Positions 36,434 through 49,600 of a DNA stretch of 64,000 bases are shown one piece after another. The first letter of the stretch is position 1. Each line of letters starts with the position of its first letter. Source of the DNA: Diploscapter coronatus (Eukaryota > Nematoda > Chromadorea > Rhabditida > Rhabditidae); contig OZ038423.1 of NCBI GenBank assembly GCA_964036155.1, forward strand, positions 9,377,249-9,441,248, given 5' to 3'. Under the pieces are notes generated by a model. It was not told the DNA's origin and searched no databases. It saw only the letters and a list, made by a program, of their open reading frames with translations. Made by a program: the position numbers and the translations under genes.

Positions 36434-39400
36434 ATGTCTTACGACGATGACGTCAACGTACCAAAGGATAAGGATGAAGATGGCAAACTAGAACATGTCA
36501 TGCAACTCTGCCCCGTCCACAATTTCGCGATCAACCAAAGGATAATGCCGAAATGCATGATTTCGGGTAAAAAGTGCTCTGTATGTTTCTTTTACTAGGG
36601 ACAAATTTAGCCATTCTTGAGCCTAATGGCCAGGAAAGATTGGTGATGGTCAGCGCTTCGAACAAAGTTCTCGTCAAAGGTATGAAATTTGCAAAATAAC
36701 CAGATTTCTGTGAGTCCAGACACTGAAATATCGCTGCACATCCCTGATAAGATACGATGCATCGATGCTGCTCCGTTAGGCACCAAATATGATCTAATTG
36801 TAATTGGAACTGAATCGCAGGTTTGTAAAGAACTGATAGAATGATAGACATGAAAATTTAGGTGATAGTATTCGATGTCTACCAAAACACTACTGTGTTT
36901 CAGAGGGACATTCCCGACGGTGTTAATTGCTTTGCGGTAATTCATTTTTTAATGAAAAAACATTTTTAAAAAAAACTTTAGATAGGCATATTAGCCGATT
37001 TTAAAACCCCTTTGGTCATTTGTGGCGGGAATTGCGCAATATGGGGTTTTGACCCGACTGGAAAAGACGTTTATTGGACGGTCACTGGTAATGTTTAAAC
37101 GAATTTACTTAAATTTTAAAAATGGTTTTAGGAGACGTGATAAATTGCATGTGTCTGTGCGATTACGATAACGATGGGGAGTTAGAGGTAATTGTCCCTC
37201 TAATTATTAGTAGTCATCTCAAATTTAGCTAATTGTTGGGTCGCCAGACTTTGAAATCCGTATCTTCAAGAGGGACTTGATGCGGACGGAACTAACTGAA
37301 ACTGATGCCGTCATCGGACTAACGGCAGTGACAAAGTAATCGGATGGTTATACTAGTTAGAGAGATAATTATCCTGATTGCAGTAATTGCTTCGCTTATG
37401 CCCTGTCGAATGGAACAATTGGAGTTTACAGGGGAGAAGAGAGGCTGTGGAGAATCAAATCGAAGAATATCGCGACGAGCATGTTGAGATTTCCATCGGA
37501 CAATCTGATGACGGCAGTTTGGAACACTGGGAAGGTTGGAATTTCTTTAAATAGAAAAGATATAACAATGCCTTAGTTGTTCAAGAAAATGTCACTGCTT
37601 CATGATTAGACAATTGTATTTCTATTTGAGAAGCACTTTTGTTTGAAATTCAGATCGACATTCGTCAAGTGACAACCGGAGAAGTAGCCACGAAGGATCA
37701 ACCGCAAACCTCTTTGAACATTGTAGGGGCCTGTCTTGCTAGTTTGACAGACCCAAATCAGAAGACAATCGTCATTGTTACTGGAGAAGGGAAAGGTTTT
37801 TGATAGTCGTTTGAAAAGTCAATCGTCTGAAGAGTTGACATTCTAGTTACTGGATACGAGCTCCGAGAAAGCAAGGAAGTAGTCGACAGGACTCCTGAGA
37901 TGATAAGGGAATTCGGACAGAAGAAACATAATCTAATGGTTTGCTTGAATATAAATTACTGAGATTATTCCATTTCCGTGATGATCAGATGGAACTGAGC
38001 AACTTCGAGCAAGAAGATCAAATGACCGAGGCAGAGAAAGGGAAGGAGCAGAGAATTCCGATCAATACGATTGTCAACAGTCTTTATTACGGTAATTTAA
38101 CAGATGTCTTTTTTCAAAAAAGTCAAATCTGATGGATCAATTTAGTGAACAAAGATGAGCGAACTCTAAATTTGGTGTTGGAGGCGAGTAACGAAGTATG
38201 CATTCGAGCTGTGGTGGTTTTCGCAGAAGGAATGTTCGAGGGGGAGTCGCATATTTGGTCAGAAAAAGCAAACGCTGAAGGAAACATATCGATTTTTCAG
38301 GATCCCAACAAAAATCGAAGGCAACGGCGATAAAGTGACGATCCCGCTGATACCCGAGAAGGACGTTCAGAATGATCTCCATATCAAAGCGCTTCTGGGA
38401 CAGATTGACTCGCAAGTCATCAAGTTGGAGAAAAATTGAAGAGAGTCTTTGTAGAGCGAAGCTGCACGTCTTCGAAATGTCCAGACTAATCCCACAATTC
38501 GCCAGGTTCGCCTTCATGTCGAACACGGAGGACTGGGAGAGACCGAAGCCATACGTCGAATTCGCGCTCAAACAGAGGAATCAGAGGGTATCTTCCAGAG
38601 GAAATTGACGATTTTGTGAGAATTTTGCAGATTTTTGACTGGGTCCAGGAAAGCTTTGTGATCGACGTCGCAGCGACTGAGTTTGATTCAGAAGCTCGAA
38701 AAGTGGAGATGAAGTTCATCGGCTTGGCGCCAAAAAAGGGGATGCATTTGGGAATTTACTATTCGAACGATGAAAATAAGGTTAGGTTGTATGATTGATT
38801 TGAGTGGTTTGAAACGTCTAATGAAACCCGTGGGCCATTCATTTCAATTGCGAGCTGCATGTAGCTTTTATTATTCAAGTGAAAAAACGCTGCTCTTCAG
38901 ATGCAAATCTACCACGACGACATGGAAACTGTCGGCACTATGGTTCAGTCAATCGTTGCCTACTTCCAAATCCCGAGTCTGGAATCACGCGCTATCTTTC
39001 CGGCAGAATTCAAAGAAGCTGAAGACATCATTGCCGAAGTGATTTAAAAAAGAATATGTTCGAAGAAAAACCGGCTTTCAGATGGAATCAATGTACGACG
39101 TGAAGGACAAGCTGACAGCAGAGTTGACCGAGAAGCAGTCACTAGTCAAAGAGACGATCGTCAGGGCTGAAGACGCTATCCACATTGATCAAATGTAGCA
39201 TTCAAATCCAAATTGAAGACTAGTAAAATATCATATTCCAGGGAGCTCGCCAGGAAGTTCTACGTCAGATTGAAGCAGATGGATAGAGCCGCAAGGCAGG
39301 CTGCATTATTGAGGTAGACGAATCGTGATAGTCAAGCTAGCCTTCATTTCATTCAGAGCAACGAACCAAGAACGCTTCGTCAAGTCCCTGCGAAGACTAA

Positions 39401-39706
39401 ACAAGATCATCGAGTATGCGGCGAAATTGAGAGGTAAATCGTTGAAGTCACCATATGAAGAAAACGCTTGTCATCAAACTAGCAATCCCACAAAAAATAC
39501 TCAGAAGAGTGAATTTTCTATCAAGTAGGCTAATTTGTACCGAAACAAGCGCTATTTCCACAAGCTGAGGAGTAAGCACTCAGCAAAGCGAGATGAGTTG
39601 AAATTCAGCTGGTGAACCGAGTCGTCAAATTGTGTCAGCATGCAGGACAGCAATCTCAGAAGACAACAAGACAGTCATCATCAAAGTACTGGAATTCGGC
39701 GTATAA
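36434..39706 (+). CDS. bbs-2: BBSome subunit BBS2
   Basis: Twenty exons, starting at 36434, 36599, 36720, 36862, 36982, 37132, 37229, 37384, 37654, 37847, 37989, 38146, 38301, 38462, 38631, 38901, 39082, 39242, 39357 and 39609, keep phase throughout and give 715 residues; human BBS2 has 721. BBS2 is a beta-propeller and coiled-coil subunit of the BBSome, the coat that moves membrane proteins in cilia. Seen here: N-terminal LCPVHNFAINQRI, GGNCAIWGFDPTGKD, CDYDNDGELELIVGSPDFEIR, YALSNGTIGVYR, the helix EFGQKKHNLMMEL, AVVVFAEGMFEGESH, and the C-terminal RQIVSACRTAI block, all in human order. The start was chosen because it follows an acceptor and lies 96 bp after a perfect X-box. An alternative start at 36295 would add about 26 residues. 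All introns are GT-AG. Poly(A) signal at 39731-39736. Confidence 0.97.
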
Positions 39707-39994
39707 TTCAGAATTTATTCTCAGAATCAATAAAGAACGTGTGTGCACATAATTTAACCCAGAGATGATTCGGTAAAGGCTGACAAGAAGTAGAGGCACA
39801 TTCGCTATGAAAAGGAAATGCGATATTTACATCAGCATGAAAGAAAGTTACTATCATACAGAAGGAATGTCAATTGAAGATTACTAATCGATAAGACGAC
39901 AGATGAATTTCAGTAGCACTCTAGTTCAGAACTTTCAAAATTTAAGCAAGAAAGAAGAAGTATCAATTAAAACTTTGAAAACAACTCTTTAAAC

Positions 39995-41874
39995 CTATTC
40001 AGGATTCTCGTTCTCCTGCAAGTTATGGAACTGAACAAACTTGACATCAGTTTCCAATTCAACAGAGGTCAACAATTGTCCGTTGGCAGGAACGTTTTCA
40101 GCCGACGGCTGCATCAAGGTCAGATCAATGGCGTTGCCGCTGAGATGGACTTGAGCATCGAAGAGGGTTGACTAAAAGTCGTCATTTTTCTCTGGAAAGA
40201 CGTTTGATTTTACCTCGATAGTTGGAGGCTGTTGCTCATAGAGTGCCAACTGTTCGACATTCAACTGACAATCCAATGCGGTTGCAGATTGCCTCCACTC
40301 GTCGTAGTTCTGCACATTTACTTCCTGAGAGTCGTGAGATGATTTAGAATATAGAGGACAAAACTGTACCTGCTGATATAGGATGTCGTCAGAAGAGCTG
40401 TAGTACCAGGACGGGTCGTATCTGAACATTTTTAAGAAATAAGAGATTTGAGACTGAAGTCACTGTTTTCCACTTCAAATGACTAAAATGCAGAAACTTT
40501 ACTTTGTTGCAAAATACTTGATAACAAATCTTAGCAAGTCGACGACTAACCCATGACTCCAATTTGGCAACGTCTGTCCCTGCAGATACGGATTCGACGC
40601 GTCGGGAGAGATCAGCCCAGGGGTATATGCGATCGTGGGCATCTGCGCGACTTGAGCCATTGGATGGAATGCCGACGTGGCCAGGAAGCCATTGGAGATA
40701 TTCTGCTGCAGGTCGACACAAACTGGGTTCAGCATGGACGGAGCACTGCACGCGGTGGGCAGCATGAGCATTTGGTCCGACATCGGAGACGACTTGTCCA
40801 TGCCGTAGTCTGACATCGAAGAGGAGAATTCGAACTGAAAATTTGTTGTCAATTTTTTGAAGAAAATGATTAGGGATAATTACAGGCAGTGTTTTTGATA
40901 GATAAGGTACAGCACAACTTTCCGACCTGTGCATCTATGATGATCGTATTAATTCAGAAAAAATGAGTCAGAAATTGGCTTGCTAGAAAGCTCACCCAGT
41001 TTAACTGTGAAACAATGCGGATGAAAAAAGAAAACTTGGTGAGCATTCCAAAGACCCAAAAAATAAAAAAGAAAATTTCGGACAGTGTTTCTGTGATTCT
41101 GATTATTCTACCTGCGAATAGCCATCATATCCAGGCCTCTTCCTGGCCTTATATCCCCGCGGTCTCCGTCTCAACCCGCCATCCTCCATGAGAAACTCGC
41201 AATTATCCGATATCGTCCACTTGTGCCCTTTGCGGCCTCTAGAATTTCACACAAATTACTGTTGCGGCAAATTTTATTGACCGATTCTTACATCAATGTG
41301 GAGGATATCAATTACAAACAAACGAATCGCTTGAACCATTCATTACTCAAAAATATCGATTTATCAAATTCTGACTGGGAGAAAAATTCGTGCAGATCGA
41401 AGCAGAATTCGACAGAAAAGGAAAACAGCAGGAGTTGTCGAAAAAACTTCAAAAATACTCGCCTCTCTCCAGGCTCTTTCGGCAGCTTGACGAAGCAGTC
41501 GTTGAGCGACAGATTATGTCGAATGGAGTTTCTCCATCCGACGTAATCGCCGCGGAAGAAGTCGAAATTCTCCTGGAGATACGTGTATATCTCCGCCAAA
41601 GTCGCCTTTCTGTCGGGACGTTTCTGGAATTGGATTTCGTGATTTCCTTAGCTCAGAATCAGATATACTGAGATGGCCATAGCGATCAACGCAATATAGG
41701 AATACGGTGGTTTCTCTTGTCGCTTCTTCGATTTTCGCTTCTTCGGTTCAATGCAGATCTGAAAATTGCAAAACATGAAACAATAGTAAGGAAAATTCAA
41801 CCTCTTCCTCTTCGGTCTCCTCATTCCTGGATGCAAGCGGTTCGAGTGAGCAAGCAAGCGAGGAGTAGTGGGGG
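39995..41874 (-). CDS. let-381: Forkhead transcription factor of the FoxF class (first exon not found)
   Basis: Exons on the minus strand: 41874-41802, 41758-41669, 41623-41463, 41238-41112, 40834-40551, 40421-40370, 40324-40214 and 40171-39995. The forkhead domain runs from [15 protein letters not shown] through [21 protein letters not shown] and [18 protein letters not shown] to [11 protein letters not shown]. The RRRPRG tail and KGHxWTI block favour FoxF, which in C. elegans is LET-381 (mesoderm and coelomocyte fate), over other Fox classes; the symbol is given on that basis. The C-terminal 200 residues are Ser/Met/Pro-rich, then end in Gln/Asn/Glu-rich sequence, typical of activation regions. 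No Met precedes the domain in the visible exons, so at least one 5' exon lies upstream, within 41.9-46.6 kb or beyond. The intron at 41239-41462 splits the domain and has a GC donor (AG|GCGAGT). Confidence 0.9.
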
Positions 41875-41937
41875 CTGAAAGTGTCCCTTCCTTTTCTGGT
41901 AGAACTGTAGAATTTACTTCTTAGAATAGTTGGAAGC

Positions 41938-41999
41938 AGGGCCGCGTGAAGTCAAAATTTGTTTGTTTTTAATTCGAAGTCGAAGTTTCGCGCGGCCCT
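41938..41999. repeat. Short GC-rich inverted repeat (hairpin)
   Basis: AGGGCCGCG at 41938-41946 is matched by its exact reverse complement CGCGGCCCT at 41991-41999, with partial pairing continuing inward (TGAAGTC against GAAGTTTC). The 44-base loop is AT-rich. It sits about 65 bases upstream of the first identified forkhead exon. It could be a small repeat-family member or a structured promoter element. Confidence 0.6.
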
Positions 42000-44900
42000 A
42001 ATTAGAGTTAACAAGATGCATTTTCCAGGATTTCTCGACGACTACATGGAATAGGTTTACTGAACGTATCATATCTTTTTTGTAGATAAAGCTTGACAGT
42101 GGTGGTCAGAACAATTTGATTTCAATAAGATTTTCAAAAGGCACAAAAATTTTCTCCATTCATCAGAAGAGAAAGTAAGATCAGCCTAAATGAATCACAG
42201 CTTAGCTCGTTCACTCTAAGTTCCCTGATTGCTACAACCCATTTATCTGGTGACCGTGTCAAACTGTCTCATTGACAGGCAGAACTTGTGAAGTCATTAA
42301 TTTTGCAACGCATCGCCAAAACATTGAGAAATTTGGAAGCAGAAGAAAGAGCTACACAGCGAAGAATTATGGGCTGAGGTGAAGCTGGAAAAGAAGGAAA
42401 AAGAAAATGAGGTAGAACTGTTTGGAAGGTCTAATGAGACAGAAACTCAATGAAAGTTGAACATTTTATCCTTGGGATTTCTTCGATGGATCAGCTTCTA
42501 GGGAACAAATGGATACCGTAGTTTAAATAATATTCTGAAGGATGAGAGATCTGCTGTAGCTTCAAGAAATAGCTGATTGCATGATGGCAATAGATATTGA
42601 GATTTTTTTGCAAAATAAGTTACAAACGCGAAATTATTGAGGAAAAAGCTTGAATCATAAAATTAAAGTTGAGCAATCACAGAAAAACTAGGAGCCTAAT
42701 AATCACCACCCTACAGCCTCCAAATATACAAATCCAAGAACTGCTTGGCGCGTCGCGGTGGGAGAATTCGATGTTTTATACACCGCACGTAACTACCAAT
42801 AAACAAAAAGATTGTGTGCATCCAAACGCAGTGATGAATTTGTTTAGTGTCGTGCGCAAAATGTTTACAAAATCCGTACAAACAATTCGAAAAATCAACA
42901 ATTTGATTAGGAAAGGATTAATTCTACTATTAAAAAACCATAGAATATGCTGATTTTTATGCAAATTTTTAATATGGAAAAATCTCGCCTACCGTACCTT
43001 TTCATCGCCAGCAGTTGCACGTCCATTAGGCAGAGCAATAGGGGGATGACATTGAAGAAGCTCAATAGGAGAAAGTGAGGGAGAGAGAGAGAAGTTAGAA
43101 AAACAGAAAGAGGGATAGAGAGGGAAAGGGCAAGAGAAATCGAAAGAGAGTGAGTGAGTGATAGAGAAAACGAGAGAAAAGAGAAAGAGAGAAAGAAATA
43201 GACTTCTGGCTGGCACAATTCGCATTCTTCCATTATCTCTGCTCTTTGTTTATACAAAGTGAGGATATGGTAGTTCAATGGAAAATACGTAGGGATCGCA
43301 AATGGTTTTGCACTGTTTACAATTTTCGGGAGCTTCCTACTCAAAATAATCAATTACGATGTATCTAAGACATTCATGTCATAAAAAAATTAAATTAAAA
43401 ATCGTTTTTGATCGAAAGATGCCACCAGAATCAACCAGGAAAATGGGGCACGATTTTATTATATAAAAATCCCACGAGTATACACTTCCTGACAAGACTT
43501 TTTGGTGAACAACCGTTTTTATAGGTGGTGCATCGATTCTGATAGCGATCTTTCGTGAACACCAACCTTAAAGGGGGTTTGCTTCCTATTTTTAAGTTTT
43601 TATTGACCACTTTTTGAACAAAAACGAAACATGCAAGGGAGCGGAGTTTGCGGTCCCTAAAAGATACGACTGCAGAAGAGAAGAGTCATTAATTCACTAA
43701 TTCGAGCAATAATGATTTATCAAAAACAACAATTTTCCTGAAAAATCAATTTTTACCTTAAATTTGAAGATGTGGGAAAGAAAGTTTAGCATTTTTACGT
43801 TTTTTTCATGCAGTATTTGAACTTTCGAAAATTGATTGAAGATTTTTCTTAAAAGTAATCAACTTCTAAAGTTTAGGCTTTATTATCCTTTTCCTGAATT
43901 TTTAACTAAAATAAAGCAAAGTAGAGATTTTGTACCCATTCTGTCTTTGATTCCTGAAATCAAAATATTTTGATCCAACTTTTCTCCTTTTTATCCGTGG
44001 GATTGTAGTGACAACTATCTCATAATCGGAAAAGCTGTTGTCTGATGTAAATGTGTCGCTTTTATAATTTTTTAAAGTGAAGTTAATATTTGCTTGAAAC
44101 ACCATCAAAGTGCTAACACATGAAGCTTATATTTTTAAAGTTCTCTATAAATTTTGAAATTCAATGGTTGGGCTTAAAAAACTTTCTAAATCTCCGAAAG
44201 CTTCCATAGAAAGCGAAAAGAAAGCAAATTCTCGTTACGAGTTCCGGGAAGAATGATTCCGAACATTTCGTGGATCCGAGCACAGGTCCTGAAGTGGCAT
44301 ATCTGTTCTTGAGGGTGAATAGACTATGGCGCAATCGTATTGCGATGAATTGAAACTGTAGGAGAAAGGGGAAATAGAGTGGAAGGGTGAGAGAGAAGAG
44401 AAAATCAATGGTTCTGAAATCGGATATTCAGGCAGCTACCATTTGCCAACCACTTCAATACCACATTACATGGACATTATGACCATTGACAATAAATAGA
44501 TGAACTTGTATGGCAGAGTTAGGTAAACTTTCAGGGATTTACGAAATTTTCCATTTTATGAAAATTCTATTTTGGTATCAATAATATTTTGTAACTGTAC
44601 ACCTGTCGAATGACATTGAATCACTGAAATTTGATACGGAGCTTGATAGTTGTGGACGAAAACGAGAGAAATTATCGATCTACAATGTATTATCGAAAAA
44701 TGGGTGCTTTTCTGGATTTCATATTCCACGACTTTGCAATTATTTTGGAATAAAGCACAGCAAATATCTCAATTTAAAAAAAAAAACGCATTTTTCAGCC
44801 GAAGTTTCAAATTTCTGTGTTGTTGTTTCATTTTGCATTTTGCGGTATTACGGTAGGTTCTTTTCAGATCAAAGGAAAGAAGAGTTGTATTGAGCTGATA

Positions 44901-46194
44901 GATTTAGGGTGAGAAATGAATAATGAATGCATTCACAATACGGCACACAACTGCAACTTGGGCCACAAAACTCACCACATGGAGGTGATCTAGAGACTAT
45001 TCTGAAATAAGAGAATAAAAGATAGAAAAATAGAGAGAAAGAGAAAAGTCAAAGAGATTTCAGAGCCTAATCTCTTTCCAATAAACAATGTGCCAACGGC
45101 AGTGGCATTGAGCAAAGACAATATGAAAAAGTTGAACAGAAAAATGGTGAAAATGGTGAAATTTCAAAGAAACTAATTGACCAGGCTAAATTTGGAGAAT
45201 AAATTTTCGGGATTATATTTCCTAAAAATCATCTGATGAATCGTGAATTTGAAAATCTAGATAATTTTCTGCAATATAATTAGAGAACGCGAATGCTCAA
45301 ATTTGAATATGACACTTGGCACGGTTTTTCGTCAATATAATTTTCGGTGCTGTTTGAGTACGCTTCAAATGTTTGATGAAATTTCAAAACAAGGTTTTTG
45401 GAGAAAATTTAAAGCTCTACAAAAGTCCCCACTGAGCCAACCCTTAAAAATCAACGAAAACACTTATTTTTGAAAGTTGAAGGGTGCTAAAATATGACAG
45501 AATGAAAATCTAACGCATCTTTCGACATGTGAAGTGATTTACAGGTTATTGTATCGGTCGATACTTTTCGCATGTCATTCATCTAAGAAGCTCGAGGTGG
45601 CATTAAATGTCGGAAGATTATAAAATCTCCCTTGTGCTCTACTTCGTAAATTTGAAAATTTCATGCAAGTTCGATTAAAACTAAGGGAAGTTGTCTAGAA
45701 AATTAGTTTAACTACTATCAGACATTCCCATGGTAACTTTTTCGATTCCATTAAAATCATTTTGTATCTTATTTTTCATCTTTCTCTCATTGAAATAAAA
45801 ATTTAAGTTGAATTAAGGTTTCCATAATTTGCAGATTTATCGATATATTTGATCGTCGAGCCCCAACTCATCTAAATTCGCCTCGCTTCGGTCGGATTCT
45901 CGTTTTCTCGCCTTCCCCCTCCCTTCACTGCTTCAGATGGCTGCCTCCGAAGTGAGACTGAACCTGTTGTGAGATAGTGAGTGTCTCTACATTTAAAGTA
46001 ACGAGACAAAAAGAGTCAGAAAATTCGAAATATAAAGATTTTGAGGGAGGAAAAGAAATAAAGGAAGAAATAGCGAAGAGAAAGAGAGTAAAATGGCATA
46101 AATAAGATGAAAGAGCGTGGATTTTGAGGAAGGTAAAGAGAAAAAGAACGAACATCAACACGCATCGAAGATGGTGTCGCCTTCGTTGTACAAG

Positions 46195-46540
46195 AAGAGA
46201 TACATATTTCTTCTTCCTCTATATTTCGCAATTTTCTGACTCTTTTCTCTCGTATTTTCTTGACCGTTTTTTCTTCTATGACCTCTTTTTCTCTTTTCCT
46301 ACATGTATTTTGTCCTTTCTATGACTTCTTTTCTATCATACTCTCACAGTTTTTCTATCTTTTACTGTATTCTCTTGTCTCTATTTTCTTTTCCATCTCT
46401 TCAATTCGTCTAACTCTTTCCTTTCTCTCATCTTTATTCTCTTTTTACTGAATCTCCCCTGTCTCTATCTTCTTTTCCTGACTGTATTTCTCTTCGTTTC
46501 TGTCTCCTCTTGCCTCTCCCCAATTCATTCATTCTCTCGT
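46195..46540 (+). repeat. Pyrimidine-rich low-complexity tract upstream of the CRAL-TRIO/GOLD gene
   Basis: About 350 bases composed almost only of C and T on this strand, with many TTTCTTTTC and TCTCT units, ending 100 bases before the start codon at 46647. The opposite bias (GA-rich on the plus strand) is seen just before it and again at 43070-43200. Such tracts are common in nematode promoters but have no defined role here. Confidence 0.5.
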
Positions 46541-46646
46541 TCCTCTCATTTCTTGTTCAATCTGCATTGCATTTCTGCATTCTACATTTCACAGTCTCCC
46601 AGTTTCCTTCAAGGCAGTCGCGCAGTTGAGGCAGTCAGAGGCAGTA

Positions 46647-49600
46647 ATGCACACGGCCGCGCTATCGCCCACCAGACCCATCTCCGACGAGGAGAAACAG
46701 GCCATCAAGGATTTGAGGTGATCAGTTCGAAATTTATTGATTTACAGAGACTTTTCCTTGATCCACGTTGTGATGGATGAAAGTAAGTTTTGGGTAAATT
46801 CGAATCTCTCAACATTGAAAAACTTGAAAATAAGAGTTGATCTGCAGATTACTAAAGAAAGAAAAAGATTTTTGAATGCATGATTTAGAAAAAAAAGGAT
46901 TAGTAAACCTTTCAATAAGACTATTCCCGAAGTCGAGGTTCTTCACACATAACTTAACCAAATTGAATATTAACTTGCAAATTTTCGTACAATTCTTCCC
47001 GAGCGATTTCTTTGATTATTTCAATCGGCGCAATCTTTGCGCAGTTCGTGATCTCACGAACAGGGATTATTTAGTTCGTATTAGCGAACTGGATCCAAAT
47101 TCGCTCAGGGTTTCTTTGTGAAATTGGAACATCCCCGCTTTTTCTAGGGTTTTAAAATAGTCTTTGAGAAATCCTGTTTCTTTTGAAATTTTCTAAATCA
47201 AAATCAGTTGAAAACTAATGAACTGTAAATTGAAACGATGAAATTAATTTTGGCGGAACTGGAACGCCTTGATTTTTACGAGGGAATTTTGATCGTTTAA
47301 ATGGAGGTTTAGAAAAAATCTGGAATTCCTGTCGTTTAATGAAATTAATTGAACTAATGAACTATGTAAACAATCGAATAGAAGCCAGACTTGAAGATTC
47401 AATTTCGGTCTACAAATTAAAGAAAGACTAATCTTGAAAATATATTTAAATGATTGTGACAAATGTCGCTATTTTCAGGACGATACTCCCCGAGATTTCA
47501 TGTCTGTCAGATAACTACGTTCTGCGATGGCTACGAGCTAAGGATTTACGATTTGATGAAACCGCCGAGGGTCTCAAGGTAAAACTAAAGAAAAAAGACA
47601 AAACCCTGAACTTTAAACAAACACTTCAGAAGCACATCGTTTTCCGACGAGCCTGGCAACTGGACCAGGTCAACGAGTGGGAAGCACCTGAGGTAGATAT
47701 TTAGTAGCAGTTTCATAATTAATGTCAAACCATGAAAAATTAGGATATTTGTCACACTCATAATAATTAGTCACAAATTATGATGGATAGTGGGTAGAAA
47801 GCCAGCTAAAATCAGCTTCATATTCATATGCGACTTAGTTGTGTGAAGTTATTTGAATCGACTCGAGTGAAGTATTACTAGAGATCTTTCAACCAAATTT
47901 TTCGTTATCATCTTCTCGTACGAACTAAAAACTACTAACAGGTTTACCTTTGAATATCATTGAGATTCACTTATGCAAACAAAATTTACACAAATCCTTA
48001 TACGTTTGCAAGATTTCGAAAGTCTTCTTCTCAATTCGGCGGATATCTCGAATATTCCAGACCTCACCTCAAGTCGGGTGTTTTTGGATTCCCCTTCCCT
48101 CGTCTTTCGAGGTCGGGGCCATCGCTATGAATCTGCATCTCTATTCCATTGCTTTGATGCCTGATTTAGCTAGATATCGATCTCCCTCACTTTCTCTCAT
48201 TACGCTCTATTTCTTCCTGATTCCGAATCTTTTCCAACGCTATTTCCAAGTTTCATAAATCTTTGGAAAATTATGCGATCTCTGAATAACATAGTAAGAT
48301 TAATCATACAGCTATATAAATTACTGTTTTTTAAACTAATTGTTTTTAGCTTTAGTAAGGTTCACTCAGTCTGGAGAAGAAAGTGTTCATAAAATAGTTT
48401 TATTATCTGAGAGCGCGTTTTCCTATTTGCCTTTCAGTTTCTTATCGTACAAGCCAATTCTCTAGCTTTTTCCTTCCAATTATCCAATTTCCTTTATCTG
48501 TTTTTTTCTATCACTTTCCTTTATTCGAATTATCTATGTTTCTGTCGTTTGTACCCGCTTTTGCCCATCAACAATCTAATCGGACATAGTCACGCGAGAG
48601 CGAGATTATCGAGTCGTTCTTTACTTTTTTTTACCTTCCCCTTGTTCACTTGCAATTAGCCTTGAAAACGGCGTGGCTTTACGGCGATCGACCTTCAGAT
48701 CGACGAGAATTTGCATTAGGATAACGAAAAGAATTGCTAGAAATCAATAATTTAGATATAAAAAAATTTAGCGAATTTTTATTCTATCAAGGAAATGCAT
48801 GGAAGAATCAGCGAGGCTATTATGCTCTAAAATTTCGTAATAGCAATTCAGAAAAAAATGATTATACCCTGCAATTTCTAATTTTACATCATTTTTTACC
48901 GATCAAAGTAACCTTGAAAAAATGATTCGAATGTATTGCGCAATTCACAACCACCTTACCTATTTTTGCGTTTCTATTTCCATTTTGTCTAATTTTGATA
49001 AGACACAGCAAACTTACACCATTTTCTCGTTCCGTCAACTTGTCTCGTCTGTTTTCTCCCATTTCCACAGAAATTTGGCCGATCGAAGCGGGATTCGATT
49101 TATTTTTTCCTTGTTGAAGAAGAGGTGGTGATTTACTCATTCGTATGTCATATTTTTGATCGAACAAAACGCGCGAAGTTGGCCTAATTTTGGACTATTT
49201 TCTGAATGGAGAAAAGAAAGAATAAAGAATAAGAAATGGAGAATGGAAAATTTATGTCAAAAAATTAGGAGAAAATAATCATACAAAGATTAAATTAATG
49301 ACGAAAATGGTCAAACTGACAACAAAAACATAGATGAAGCTCCTTCCCATGCCGAAAATGGGTTTATTAGTTGATTTCATTTTATTTCTGAACAACTCAA
49401 TTTCAAAGCAATGTTCATATTCTGAGCTAAATCCTGATTACCCCTTAACCCTGTATCTTATTCTTCATCTAACCCAAAGTCGATTTCACTTATTTTTCAT
49501 ACTTTTCATTGTTGTTTATTGGAAATCGCCCCGCTCTACTTTACTTTTTCCGACTTTTACTTTCCATATCTGCCTGCTAAATCTGTCTCATTCACACCCA

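Larger units (their letters stand above)
41875..46646. other. 4.8-kb divergent intergenic region with simple-sequence tracts
   Basis: Lies between the visible 5' end of the forkhead gene and the CRAL-TRIO/GOLD gene, which point away from each other. It must contain the missing forkhead exon(s) and both promoters, but I could not identify the exon. Visible structure: a GC-rich hairpin at 41938-41999, a purine-rich (GA) tract at about 43070-43200, a second near 46030-46140, and a long pyrimidine tract at about 46195-46540. Open frames here are low-complexity and rejected as genes. Confidence 0.45.

Noticed and set aside
42907..43353. 148-codon minus-strand open frame with long Leu/Ser/Phe runs
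   Set aside because: It arises from the GA-repeat tract read on the opposite strand; no real protein signal.
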